A DNA stretch of 64,000 nt from Echria macrotheca (Eukaryota > Ascomycota > Sordariomycetes > Sordariales > Schizotheciaceae), in contig MU839828.1 in assembly GCA_030411725.1 (NCBI GenBank), positions 2,604,001 through 2,668,000 on the forward strand. Direction: 5' to 3'. The notes beneath the pieces are model-generated. The model saw nothing but the letters and a program-made list of their open reading frames with translations. It had not been told where the DNA came from and ran no database searches. A program made the translations under genes and the position numbers. This document shows positions 11,195 through 22,786 of this stretch, one piece after another (positions within the stretch are counted from its first letter, which is position 1; each line of letters opens with the position of its first letter).

Positions 11195-13293
11195 ATGGGT
11201 TTATTTAGCTCCCGGAGGAAGTACATTGAGGTGCTTCCGGAACAGAGGTGGGAGAATATTGTAAGTCTGCGAGGCAGCCTGGGGAGCAGCTATGCTGATA
11301 TACAATTTAGAGCTTGGGCGATTTCAAGTCAACATCCTGCTTCACGCCATTTGCGTACGGTTACCTTTGGTTCTCTCTTTTGATTTCGGTGGCTGTGTAC
11401 GCCGTTGATACATTTACGGCCTACCAACTTATAGCATTCGACCGGTGGTCTGGCCAGATTGAGCTCACGCAGCTCGTCCCGTTCGTCGTCTCGAAATGGA
11501 TCTTTTCCGTCTGCATCATTTTGTCGTTCATCAACCTGGCCTATGAGCACTTTCGTGCCCAGCGGATCATGAGGCGCGGCAGCGTGGCCGAGTCGTTCCT
11601 GGACAGCTTGACGGCTAGACTGGAAAGTATCCGGATGGGCAAGGGTCGGGGATGGAAGCGGTTCTTGGTCTTCGCGGAACTGACCAAGAGCAAGAAGGGT
11701 GCTGAGATCATTGCACTCTTCACCTACTTCTCTTTCCAATGTAAGCTGCTCTGAAAGTTTTGTCATTTCGTAGCTAACGAAACAGCCTGGATCCGTGTGA
11801 TCCTCTGCTCTGGACCTCGACAGGTCATCAACGCCCTGACATTGTACTCAGTTTACAACGTAAAACTGAGTGCAGAAGGGAACAACTTTGAGTCTTCCAT
11901 CAGCAACTTCTTCAACAAGATCCGGCTTCTCGCCCTGGAGGACTACCGTCAGGCAGTCATTCTTTCCGGCATGCTGTTCACTCTGATCATTTGGCTGTTC
12001 GCTTTGTTGTCTCTGCTCTCAGCAGCATTTTTCTTCGTCTTCTTCCTGTGGTTCAAGATCCCTAGGGAGGATGGCGGGCTTACCGGATTCTGCGAGCGAA
12101 AGGTCAACAAGCGGCTCAAGCAAATTGTTCACCTGAAGATCAACAAGGCCATGGCCGACGACGAGCGCAGGAAGCGAAAGGCTGAGCTGAAAGCCGCCAT
12201 GAAGAACGGCGACGATCGACCGATGACGATGCAGCCTTCGCTTCCCTCGATTCCGAATCTCAGCGGCACCACCCTTGGCGGCGAGGATAAGCTTCCCGAG
12301 ATGCCCACACTGAGCAGGGCCGATACGATGATGACACTGGACAATTCTCGACCCGGTACACCGGGCTCCTTTGAGCTGAATGCCATGGGCCAGAAGCGGC
12401 CAGCACCAGGCCGCACCGCGACCATGAACACGACATCAAGCTACTCCAGCAGGGCCGGGTTGCTCAACGGCGCCGCCGAGATCGGAACGACTCGATCTGA
12501 GTCTCCAGCGCCCTCACTGCCTACTCCCAGCATTCCCAACGTCGGTATGGGTTATCCACCTTCGCGAACCGGGACGACGGCTTCAAATAGAAGCTATGCC
12601 TCCAACCCGCAGCTCAACAGGATGCCTTCCAATGGTTCCATGTTGACAAGCGGGTACACGGCGAGCCCGGCAACGATGTCGACGGAAGGGATGCCTTCTC
12701 TTCCCGCGCCTGTCAGGTCACCCACGGCGCCTCCCGGAGTTGGCGGTTACAGAGGACCAGGGCCGAATCAGCTTGGCGCTCGTCCGAATCCCGGACCGGC
12801 TCGAGCCACGTATGATGATTACCCGACTGGACGTGCTAGTCCTGCGCCGTCGAATATGTCGTACGGCAGCAATCCGAACCCCATGTCACCACGAGGAATG
12901 GGGCCAGATGGGTATCCTCTCCGTAGTGCTACGGGCCCGGTGCCACCAAGAGGCCCGGGGCCACGATATCCCGGACCGCAACGGAACATGACAGCGCCAG
13001 TGCCGGCCCCATATCACCAGTCGAGCGGTAGCAACGGCTCGATGAGGAATATGGCCTCACCTGGACGGGCGTATCAGGAGGGCCAGGGGAGCTGGGACTT
13101 TGACTTTGGGAGCAGGCCACCGACAGCCAATAACCAGAGGAACGGGCCGCATCAGGCTCAAGACAGTGGCGACTATGACTACTTCAATCGGCCGTCAACG
13201 GCAAACAGCCAGAGGAATGGACCTCGAGGCGGATACGGGGGAAACAACGGATGGAACCAAGATGTCGAGAGAGGGAACGGGCCGAGGTATTGA
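11195..13293 (+). CDS. KCH-family low-affinity potassium transporter (Kch1/Prm6-like)
   Basis: Three exons: 11195-11260, 11311-11740, 11786-13293, giving 667 residues. The second intron carries the branch point GCTAAC. The N-terminal ~270 residues match the fungal KCH family, whose yeast members mediate K+ influx linked to calcium signalling during the pheromone response. Visible signatures are the short N-terminus MGLFSSRRKYIEVLP, the membrane segment YLWFSLLISVAVYAVDTF, a second segment around KWIFSVCIILSFINLAYE, the cytosolic motif RRGSVAESFLDSL, the motif GPRQVINALTLYSV, and a long hydrophobic stretch around residues 220-255. The remaining ~400 residues form a low-complexity Pro/Ser/Gly/Asn-rich cytoplasmic tail with repeated PRGPGP-like and RPPTANNQRNGP/RPSTANSQRNGP units. 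The family call is confident. Transport activity is inferred from yeast. Confidence 0.87.
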
Positions 13294-14528
13294 TCTAGCG
13301 GTGCACATGAACCATATTAATGGTAATGGATGTTGCATAAAAAGAAGCAGGCCCATGTTTATAGATGGTAGCCGACCATCTCTGTTTATAGTCGGCCATA
13401 AAACGTGCAAGAGAGCGGTCATTTGGTGTTTCTGCATGGTTGACATTTCACTGTGATGTCAATTACACGAAGCCTCGAAGGTGCCGCTCCTTGTGCTTGG
13501 CATGGTTGCTTACTGAGGAGTGCAGGTCTTGGCCGAAATACCTGAGCTCCAGTGTAACGAGAATGAAGCCACTTAACAGATGTTCTCCAGAGCTTGCCCC
13601 TCATGCAGGAAGCTAACCGCTGAATTCACAGGGACTCAGGAAAGCATCTCCGCGCCCTTTTTTCAACAGTCCCATTTCATCTCCCACAGCTGAGCATGGC
13701 CGGTCTGAAACTAGCTGTTGTGGGTGTAGATGATTTGTCATACTAAAGCCGAGACTAGGGATATTTCAGTTCTTTGACATGACTTTACCTAAGGTTGGTA
13801 AGAAATGCACGCATACATACACCAAACACAAAGGGCGCTGAGCGAGAAAGGTGGGGGATTTAGATTTCCCGGTTTACCTTTCCTTATAAAGTTACCACGG
13901 ATCTGAGTGGATTTGCAACCTTTCCTGTCACCATTCTTTGTCAAGAACGCAGAAGGGCGTGACATGAGCTTGTGGTTTGAGCATCTCCGCTAGGTAGGTA
14001 GGTACTTGCTCGTTTTTCTCTCTTGTCATTCCCCACGTTCGAGAGCATCAATCGCTCTTTTTCTTCGGTGGTCTGGCTACCTAGGTACTGTGCTTGGTCA
14101 GTCGGACCGGTACAATACGGTGGAGGTTCAACTTCAATACCCTCCGGTCTCCCGGGATCTCGCAGCCGTCCACATCGTAAGCACGACGGCGGCTCTGGGA
14201 CCCGACGGATACCGGTCTCAACACCTACCAGGTACCAAGATCAGTAATGCAGACCGTACTGTACCGTACCTTTACCAACATTCCGACGCGTACGGTATTG
14301 CATGGACCACACCCGTCTGCGTGTGATAGCCCAGACCAGATATCTCCTCCCTTGGGATATATATAATAAGCAATGCATCTCCATCTCCAACCCAACCTCA
14401 CCCTGATCCTGCCCATCCTCTTATCTCTATCCCCACAAGACAGCAATCTCATATCCAGTACAAATACAGACAAGTTTTATAACGTACCACCACCCTTCTT
14501 CCTCACCACACAACAAAACACCACCGCC
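13294..14528. promoter_or_regulatory. Intergenic region with TATA-like element before the PNPOx/FNR gene
   Basis: A GGATATATATAATAAG stretch at 14355-14370 sits ~160 nt upstream of the ATG at 14529. Upstream of it are several TAGGTAGGTA / TACCTAGGTAC words (13993-14004, 14080-14090), common in intergenic DNA of such fungi. No gene was found. Core-promoter function is inferred. Confidence 0.35.
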
Positions 14529-16466
14529 ATGGCAGCTACAGCATCAGCCCACAACCTCGACCCAAACGGCTGGCACACAGGCGAACGCCAAGCCCACGCC
14601 CTGCTACACGTCCAAACCTCCCGCCGGCGCAACCCGACCGCCCCCGGCCTGCCCCCCTCCTACGGCATGCGCATCGCCGCATCCCCGCTCGTCGCGCTGG
14701 GCACCGTTGATGTGGATGGCAGACCGTGGACGACGCTGTGGGGCGGCGAGGCCGGGTTCGCGCGGCCTCTGGGGGGACCGGCGTCACAGCAAAAAAACAT
14801 ACTCGCGCTGCAGAGTCTCGTTGCTGTGCGGTGGGATCCTGTCTTGGAGGTGCTTATGCAGAAGGAAACAGTAAGGCAGCCGGTGGAACGGGTTATGGTT
14901 AGTGGGTTGGCTATTGATTTGGAGACGAGGGACCGGGTTAAGATTGCGGGGCGGATGGTTGTTGGTGCTGTTGCGGAGGAGGGACCTGGGGATGACGAAA
15001 ATGTGAGGGAGGTGCAGCTTGCGGTTGCGGTGGAGGAGAGTTTGGGGAATTGTCCTAAATATGTGAACTCCAAAGAAATTAGGCCGAGGGTGCCGGGGGG
15101 TGTTAAGGGGTGGGTTGTGGGGGAGAACAAAAAATGGGATGGGGAGATGGTGAGGGTCGTTGAGCGGGCGGATATGTTTTTCTTGTCGACTACGGATGGG
15201 AAGACGATGGATACCAATCACAGGGGCGGGCCGAGGGGGTTTGTGAGGGTGTCGAGGAATGAAGATGGCGAGGAGGGCGGCGTGGTGCTGGTCTATCCGG
15301 AGTACTCGGGCAACCAGCTGTACCAGTCCCTCGGGAACCTGCAGGTGGACAGGCGGATTGGGGTGATTATTCCGGACTTTGAGACGGCCGATGCGGTGTA
15401 TCTGACGGGAGAGACGGAGGTGCTGGTGGGCGACAAGGCGGGGGCCGTGATGCCGCATGCTAAGGTTGCTGTCAAGATTACCGTGGCGGAAGCGCGGTTT
15501 GTTAAGGGGGGACTGCCGTTTACAGGTGAGCCTGGCGAGATGAGCCCGTATAATCCGCCCGTGAGGAAGGTGGTCACCGAGGGGGAGATGGTCGGGATAT
15601 CAGGGGCGAAGGGGGGCGGGATCACGGCGAAGCTGGTGAACAGGGAGGTCCTCACGCCCACCATTGCCCGGTACACCTTCTCGCTGGACGTAGACAACGC
15701 GAAGAAAGAAAAGCTGTGGAAGGCAGGCTTCGCGGCCACGCTGGACTTTAGCGGCGAGCTCGATCACGGCTGGAGCCATATGCGCGACGACGACCCGCAG
15801 AGTCTGAACGACGACTTTATCAGGACGTTTACCGTATCCAGCCCGCCACCGTCGGCGCCATCTGAGGACGAGATGATGACGATCAAGAACGGCACGGAGA
15901 TGCAGATCACGGCACGTCTACACGGTCCCGTCACGAATTTTCTGTTCAGGTATCCGCTACAACATCGACATCAAGTCCCGCCGCTCGAGATCCCGGTCCT
16001 GACCTTCTGGGACGACCACTTCCGCATGCTCGACGAGGCGGCCGCCGGCGAGCGGAAGGACCTCGTTTATGTGGCCGGGGGCGTGGGCGTCACGCCGCTG
16101 CTCGCCCAGGCCGGCGGGGTCCTGGCCGCCGCGGCGCCGGCCGGCCGCAAGTTGACGGTGCTCTGGAGTTTGAGGGCGGAGGATGTGCCGCTGGCGGTTG
16201 ACTCGTTTGCGCGGATCCCCGGGCTGGCGGCGGTTACGAGGCTGTTTGTGACGGGGATGGGGGGCGGCGAGCAGGAGGTAAGGGTGCTCGAAGATGTCGA
16301 GACGTTGGGGGCGGGCGTGGTGAGGGGGAGGATGACGAGGGACTCGGTGCTCGCGGCGGGTGGTGACGGGTCTACGTATTTTGTGTGTACGGGGCGAGGG
16401 ATGGCGGATGAGGTTCTGAAGTGGCTTGAAGGGCAGAAGACTGTTGTTGGGAGTTTTGATTACTGA
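14529..16466 (+). CDS. PNPOx-like split barrel fused to FAD/NAD(P)-binding reductase module
   Basis: Intronless, 645 residues. The N-terminal half resembles pyridoxamine-5'-phosphate-oxidase-like flavin split barrels: residues ~40-320 include the family-typical TNHRGGPRGFVRV segment. The C-terminal half (~350-645) resembles ferredoxin-NADP reductase folds. RTFTVSS fits the FAD-binding site, VYVAGGVGVTPLLAQ the nucleotide pyrophosphate loop, and FVCTGRGMADEVLKWL the C-terminal NAD(P) region. No 2Fe-2S cysteine cluster is visible. It is probably an NAD(P)H-dependent flavin oxidoreductase; the substrate is unknown. The start at 14529 is preferred for its context (CCGCCATGG). An upstream in-frame ATG at 14373 would add 52 residues rich in Leu, Ser and Thr, which could be 5' UTR or a targeting sequence. 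Mid-gene codon use is strongly G/T-biased compared with the ends. Confidence 0.86.
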   Translation: MAATASAHNLDPNGWHTGERQAHALLHVQTSRRRNPTAPGLPPSYGMRIAASPLVALGTVDVDGRPWTTLWGGEAGFARPLGGPASQQKNILALQSLVAVRWDPVLEVLMQKETVRQPVERVMVSGLAIDLETRDRVKIAGRMVVGAVAEEGPGDDENVREVQLAVAVEESLGNCPKYVNSKEIRPRVPGGVKGWVVGENKKWDGEMVRVVERADMFFLSTTDGKTMDTNHRGGPRGFVRVSRNEDGEEGGVVLVYPEYSGNQLYQSLGNLQVDRRIGVIIPDFETADAVYLTGETEVLVGDKAGAVMPHAKVAVKITVAEARFVKGGLPFTGEPGEMSPYNPPVRKVVTEGEMVGISGAKGGGITAKLVNREVLTPTIARYTFSLDVDNAKKEKLWKAGFAATLDFSGELDHGWSHMRDDDPQSLNDDFIRTFTVSSPPPSAPSEDEMMTIKNGTEMQITARLHGPVTNFLFRYPLQHRHQVPPLEIPVLTFWDDHFRMLDEAAAGERKDLVYVAGGVGVTPLLAQAGGVLAAAAPAGRKLTVLWSLRAEDVPLAVDSFARIPGLAAVTRLFVTGMGGGEQEVRVLEDVETLGAGVVRGRMTRDSVLAAGGDGSTYFVCTGRGMADEVLKWLEGQKTVVGSFDY

Positions 16467-18340
16467 GACCAATGGGAGTCTGGGGGGGGGTGGAGTGGTA
16501 TATGACCGGGGAGTTTGACAACTACCTTATTTAGTTCTGTCTGTGGTTCTTTTAACACGCTGTTGGTATAAGCTTTCTGGCCCTTACGCTTATGAGAAGA
16601 GGGCATCACGCCTGAAGAAGAAGAAAAGCTGCGTATTTGTACGAAAGGCTTATTTTTTGGCTTGTGTATTTGTACCCAAGGCTTTCGCATGTATATGACG
16701 CGCGATTAGATTTACCTATATTATAAACCGAAGAATGAAGGCTGCGGCATCTGTACTAACGTGTCTTGTCCTAATCATGAAAGCTCTTGCAATTCAGGTT
16801 CGTATGCCCGTGTATCAATCCCAGAAGTTTGAAAGCCCGTTGGTTGGTATGTCCCGGACTCTTCTCTATCTTCAAAACTCATGTTTCTCCCACAAAGTCA
16901 ACTTTCGAACCGACCTTGTGTTTGATCTCTTTTCCTTCTCCGCTCAGTCCAGCTAGAACTTCGTGCTGACACTCTGGTTGCATCACGCCAGTAATCTGTC
17001 AAGGATCACAGTATGTTGGCATCAACGAGGACGTTCTCCGAGCTGCCGATTAACTCCGCGGGAACTGTTCCTCCAAGTCCCGAGTCCTGTACTCCGTATC
17101 ACCCGCAGCCTTGACACCTCATTCCCGTCACACAACCCCAATCCTCGGGGTGAGTCAGATGGATGCCTTATCCAGGCTTTGTGCTGTGCTTGTCTCACAG
17201 ACAACCGCGACAGCCGCTGGATTCCTATGGAGAACACAAAGACCTTGTCTGAGAAGAAAAAAGTGCATTTCTGCCTTCCTGTATGTCAGACGGATGTGTT
17301 TCTGAACCAATTCGACTCTCTTCTTACACCGACGTCGAGACACTTCTGGACAATGAGTGGCTGATGAAATGGAGGGTGGTGGAACGGAAAACGCCGTCAG
17401 AGTTGCCCTGCTGCAGTGATGAGCAAGGTGCATCCCGTCAGCCAAGCCGCCACGATGCGCTGCGCTGCGTCCTTCCACGGTCGCGACCTTTCTTTCTGTC
17501 TTTGCCTCTGCAAGGCGATCCGCATGACATTTTGTGCTTTATCCAATTAGACCAGCTAACAACGTGGAATTGTTTCTGTGTTTCGTCAAACTGCATGCGG
17601 GGGATGGAACACACAGGATGACAGCAGAGGCTGACGGCCAAGGAAACCCCCACTGTATACAGAAACACCCCGCCGCGCCCGGCTTTGCAGAGAAACATGA
17701 TCAACAGATGGGCCAGCCCAACAAGTGACAGGTCGGGAAGAAGCCCGCACGCGCCGCGCGCCTGTTCTGGAACCACTAAAACTCTGACGATTCGGTTGCT
17801 CATCGGACGGAGGGGAGGGTTGCCTCATCACTGCCCGCCCTGCCACTGAAGAGGGATCGCTCGGCCGGGAGTGGCCGGCGGGGTCCGCCTAATAACTCTA
17901 ACAGTCCAGCACTGCCTCGACCTGATTGCAGACAAAAGCCTCTTCTTTCCTCTCAATTCCCAGACACCCACCCACCCCTTCGCTTTTGATTGCTACTTAC
18001 GAGTCTTTATTTCTTGCCATTTGAAATTGAGACATTATATCTGGTATATATCAGACGCCGGATCTACTTTCTTTTCTTCTTTCCCTCATCGCAACCCGGT
18101 AGCATCCATTTACAAACAGCAAACCCGACGAGCACCGAACCCGGAATTGCCGTTCATTCAATTGCGCCATCATAACCCCTCCACCCTCTAGGGAAACCCG
18201 AGCAAGAAGCTGCCCCGCACCCCCACCGTATCTGAACAACCGACCGACCGAACATCGCCCCGAGTTCTGAGTAACAAACCTCACCACCCAGAAGGCAATC
18301 GCACCGCAACACCGAACTCCAGCAAAGCACCGGAACCGCA
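16467..18340. other. Intergenic region
   Basis: About 1.9 kb with no supportable gene. TATATCTGGTATATAT near 18036-18051, about 290-305 nt before the NMN adenylyltransferase start, is TATA-like. The 100 nt before that start are rich in ACCGAAC-type words. Small open frames around 17020-17860 show no family features. Confidence 0.5.
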
Positions 18341-19364
18341 ATGACACAAGCCGTCGCCGCCGCACAAGCGCCGGCCCCCGATGCCGCACCAGCCGAGCAC
18401 CAGCCGGCTTCGGCCGCCGGCGCCGAAACCCACACGCTCGTCCCCTACAGCTTCCCACACGACAAACTGCGCATGCGCCAGACGCAGGAGAACAAGACGC
18501 CCCTGGTGCTAGTAGCTTGCGGTTCATTCTCTCGTCGGTCTTTCCCTCCTCCTCCCCGGGTCCTATGACTAATAACCCCATCAGCAATCACATACCTGCA
18601 CCTCCGCATGTTCGAAATGGCCTCCGACTTTGTCCGCTTCAACACCGACTTCGAAGTCTGCGCCGGCTATCTGAGCCCGGTGAGCGACGCCTACAAGAAG
18701 GCCGGCCTCGCGCCGGGCCACCACCGCGTCGAGATGTGCTCGCGCGCCGTCGCGCAGTCGTCGTGGCTGATGGTCGACCCGTTCGAGACGGTCGCCTGCG
18801 ATCCGGCCACCGGCGAGCCACGCTACGTCCCGACGGCGCAGGTTCTGCGCCATTTCGACCACGAGATCAACACGGTGCTGGGCGGGATCGAGGGGGTCGA
18901 TGGAGTGCGGAGAAAAGCGAGGATTGCGCTCCTCGCTGGCGCTGATTTGGTCATGTCGATGGGCGAGCCGGGGCTGTGGTCGCCGGCGGATCTCGATGTG
19001 ATTCTGGGCGAGTATGGCGCGTTTATTGTCGAGCGGTCGGGGACGGATGTGGAAGAGGCGCTGGCGAGTCTGGGCAAGTACGAGGGGAACATCTGGGTTA
19101 TCAGCCAGGTGATCCAGAACGATATCAGCTCGACCAAGGTGCGGTTGTTTTTGAAGAAGGATTTGAGTGTGCGGTTAGTATTTTTGTTTCCTTTGATCTG
19201 CGGATGCTAATCCAGGAAATAGATATCTCATCCCCGATCCCGTGGTCGAGTATATCGACGAGCATGGGCTGTTCCAGGAGAAGCAGGATGGTGGCGCTGG
19301 CAAGGAAAAGGCGTCTGAGGGGCCGTCGAGGTCTGCAACTCCCCAACAAGCGTCCAAGAGCTGA
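18341..19364 (+). CDS. Nicotinamide/nicotinate mononucleotide adenylyltransferase
   Basis: Joins NMN or NaMN with ATP to make NAD+ or its deamido form, a required step of NAD synthesis and salvage. Three exons: 18341-18533, 18585-19173, 19223-19364, encoding 307 residues. The first intron has an uncommon GTCGGT donor, but only this splice rebuilds the family motif ACGSFS|PITYLHLRMFEMA (nucleotidyl-transferase motif with the conserved His). Other family segments are SWLMVDPFE, LLAGADLVMSMGEPGLW and the C-terminal ISSTKVR nucleotide-binding motif. A ~45-residue Ala/Pro-rich N-terminus and a short Ser/Gln-rich tail lie outside the enzyme core. It corresponds to yeast Nma1/Nma2, which are longer at the N-terminus. 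Function is confident from motifs. Confidence 0.95.
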
Positions 19365-21619
19365 GACTATATCTGAGAGATATGTGTATATTTGGATTTG
19401 GGAGCGAGCAGTATGGCAATCAGGGCCAGAAAGACCCACCCGGTAGTTTTTACTACGTTTACGATAGCAGCGGGGCAGCGAGGGAGTTTTGCAAGAGAAG
19501 GTGGGAAGCAAGCAAGCCAATGAGCGAGTCTTTGGGGGAGTGTTGGTTTATGACGACCAGCAGCAGCAATTTCTGTTAGACGGGCTGGGATGTTTTGATT
19601 CAGTTCTGCAGCAAATCTGGCGTTTACGGATGGGTTCGGGGATGGGAGGCTTTGTGGATTTCTGAACTGGGAGGCATATTGTAGCCCTTTTTGTTCTCGT
19701 GGTTGCTTAATACCATTGTTATTTTTCAGCGTATCTATTGCTGATGTTTGATACCCGGGAGGGGATATGTTTTTGTCACTGGAGGTCAAATGACGGAAGG
19801 ATATATCTATCTGTGTGTATTATGGATTCGTGCCCAACGGTGTCTTTTGGGGACGAATATTCTTGTTCGTCTTTTTTCGCAGTATAGAAATGACGATCAG
19901 GGGCGGAAGAGGCGGAAGAGGTTGCAAAAAAAGCTGATGTGCTGGTGCTGGTTGCTGGTGCTGGTGCTGGTGCCGGTGACGGTGCAGTAACTAGCTAGAA
20001 CTACGTCATTGGCGTTGGGCGAGGTGCCTTGGTGAATAAGATCTCGGGTGTCGTGTCTGAGATGCAGTGATGCAGAGCTGCATAGCGGAAGTGCTGCACA
20101 GCGGAAGACCCTGCCTGCCGCAAGCTGGTTTGCTAGGTACCGCAGCGTGTGCAGCTTGTCTGCCGTGCCGTCAGGTTCTGTGGTTCTCAAATCAAAAAAT
20201 CAAAATCAAAATTGAGGTGGGTTATTAGGTGCCTAGCTAGCGTCGTGCTGTGTCGAGAGACGGTACTTGCATGGTACAGTGAATGCTTCCTGGCGGCGTA
20301 TTGTGCTGTATTTTATTTATTGTACATACCTTTGTACAGCATCAGATGCAATACAGATATAGATGTCTCGGTTGCTTCGGTGCGTTGGCCTGGTTTGTCT
20401 CTGTACCCCGTGTTGTCACTCCATGAATGCACGTTTCTCCTGTATGGAATGGCACGGCTCAGAAATGGACAGACAGCACATGATGGGTGGTTGATGACTC
20501 GGTTCCTGTTCTACGTATTCCGTAGTGATCACGCTACCTAATGGGTAACTACCTACCTAGATATTATTATTTGTCTTAAACCGTAAGAAGCCGAAGGCTT
20601 CCACCCCTTAGGGGGGGGGGGGGGGGGTAAGCGGTTCCTCTTCTAGGTGGTTGTACCTGGCACACGAGTGCCTACTATCTAATCCTCGGTACGCAGACGC
20701 ACCTAGGTCTGGGTAACTAGGTATTGTAATCTACGAACTGGCGTTAGGTAAAGATATTCGTGATGATGTGAGAGAGAAAGACCTGAGAACGGCAACTCAA
20801 GCATGAAGCAGAATCAATCTAGGGGCTATTATTTACCGATCCCCCCCTGTTAAAAGGGGAGCACCCAGGTTGTAAGTTTCATCTATCTTCATCGCACCAG
20901 ACCGAGCCAAACTCCTCAAAACCCCATCACATCTCACAAAATAGCAACATAACAAGTGTGTGAGAACGGCTTCACAGCCTGATCGATATCTACATAACCA
21001 CCGCTATATACAATATACATATCATCTTCCCTCCCGATACCAAGTTTATCATTCATTCCTCATCGCTCCAAATAACCCACATGATCCCTCTAGCCAAGAG
21101 CTCATATCTTTCATGAGCATGATCTTCTCCCAAAGAAACCCGGAAATAAACAAACGCCGCCCAAACTCCAGTCCGCTCGCTTCCGCGTTGTGCCCTCGAC
21201 ATGATATATGCAATATGAACCAACCTCCCAAAATTGCCACCTCTTTTGCGTTCCGTTTCATTACAATCCTCTCTCGTCCGTCCATATTCCCTGTCCCTGT
21301 ACATCATGATCCATGGGCCATCTTCCTCATGAAAGCTGCCGGAGCTGAACTCCTCGGGGTGCTGAGAGGAAGATCAGTGGACGGGCACTCGCCCACCCAT
21401 TCCTTCTCGTCCATCTCACCTCGGGTAGTGAGTGAGTCGAGAGATTACCCGCCCACTGTCATCGGGCTTTCTCTGCCCACGCCGGCAAGCCCGTGAACAG
21501 CGACCAATCCATCCCCGGCCACGGGATCTAGACGCAAGGCAGCCCTCCCCTCCCCCTCGCATAAGAGCTCTCAAGCTAGGTAGTAAAGCTGTTGTCTCCG
21601 ATAAATCCGATAGAAAAGA
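19365..21619. other. Intergenic region with homopolymer and GCTGGT repeats
   Basis: About 2.2 kb without a convincing gene. It holds a GCTGGT-type hexanucleotide repeat (19941-19975), a run of 17 consecutive G (20611-20627), and several TACCTACCTAG/TAGGTA words around 20545-20740. A stretch at 20960-21496 is open for 178 codons, but its composition and lack of motifs argue against coding. Confidence 0.6.
20611..20627 (+). repeat. Poly-G homopolymer (17 G)
   Basis: Seventeen consecutive G on the + strand, between CACCCCTTA and TAAGCGG, in an intergenic area. Such tracts can fold into G-quadruplexes and are prone to length error in sequencing, so the exact length is uncertain. Confidence 0.9.
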
Positions 21620-21787
21620 CTAATCATCCGCCAAATCCTCGCTCGTACTGCTATCCGACGAGCTCGTCACCGTCCCGCGCATGTTGCGCCGTGCCACGTT
21701 GACCAGGTGGTAGATGCCGAACGCGATGGCAGCCAGCAGGATGAAGAGGATGATGATGATGACGGCGATGACGTCGTTTTCCTTCAT
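21620..21787 (-). CDS. Small single-pass membrane protein, 55 residues
   Basis: Short open frame on (-), 56 codons including TAG. It reads MKENDVIAVIIIILFILLAA at the N-terminus: four polar residues, then a ~23-residue hydrophobic segment running to about residue 29 (ending AFGIYHLV). A basic stretch follows (ARRNMRG), then a Ser/Thr-rich acidic tail (SSSDSSTSEDLADD). The membrane segment, the positive-inside-like basic cluster after it, and the clean acidic end make chance unlikely, and codons favour C/G at third positions. A further 5' exon is possible. The function is not recognised. It lies on the same strand as HP1, ~1 kb downstream of the HP1 stop. Confidence 0.5.
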   Translation of the reverse strand: MKENDVIAVIIIILFILLAAIAFGIYHLVNVARRNMRGTVTSSSDSSTSEDLADD

Positions 21788-22786
21788 CTTTGCGACAAAT
21801 TCTCCGAGCTGCCTCGCAGGTGGGTGTGGTTGTGGGTTGGTCGGTAGGTGTTGGTGATGAGGCTGTCAGCGGAGCTCGGAGGAGCTACAGAGCGCAGCAG
21901 CGAGGTGAGTAGGACACTGTCGCCGCTGGGCTCAGGTCTTGCGTGCTATCTCGGACGGGGTGATCCAAATTGTAGCGGGTTGAGACAGCACGTAGTTCGG
22001 ATGAGAATCCCAAGCGGATGGATGGTCGTGCTCAGTCTGGAATGTATGTTGGTAGAATGTTGCGATTGCAGGTTGTCAGGAATGTGAGCTACGATGCTAA
22101 GCTGCGGGGTCGTGAAGCTCGAGAGCTCTGATTTGAGAGTTGCGATGGATGCAAAGGGACGACGCAGTAGCTTCCAGATTAGCCAGACGAAATGTAAAAG
22201 CTCGCGCGATCTGTTGATAAAAAAGCTCACAAATTGACTTTGACAGAATGCAGGCAGAGTGAAAGCTTGGGACGGTGCTGGCCGGCGCAACAGCTGACGG
22301 CCGCAAGAAATAGGGACGGTTGCCCCGCCACCGGGATTCCCAAGTCAATAAAAAAAGAGGTTGGCAGTGTCGCGCCAGGGTTTGCTAGCGTGAGCTGGCC
22401 CCTTGGCGCCCGCCAACCCCCGCTGTTTGGTCAGGAACACGGTGCGCACAGACCATGACAGCCGACCAACCACCCGGGATTCACTTCGTCATCAGACACA
22501 TGCAATTCCAAGCTGTGACTCTCTACACTATTTCCAGTTGGCCGTTAAAACCCATAATAAACCCGTTTCGACTCCAGAGATCCGCTGCGTCCATTGCCCG
22601 TTGGCTAGCCATATCCCGAACCGCTTCTCGTAGAAGAGACTTACACTAGAACAATACATCAACTATCAACTTCACCCCAACAAATGAGCAAAGCCACCCC
22701 TGACCCTTCACGCCGATAAATCAGACAGATTCACTACAGACCCCTATGGTCGGACTCAAGGGACCGAATGACCGGACGCCCACTCA
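21788..22786. other. Intergenic region downstream of HP1
   Basis: About 1 kb between the small membrane-protein start and the HP1 stop. It would hold the promoter of the former and the 3' end of the latter. No further genes or repeats were seen. Confidence 0.5.

Noticed and set aside
20960..21496. 178-codon open frame on +
   Set aside because: No motifs, unlikely composition, not near a good promoter, and no splice partners.
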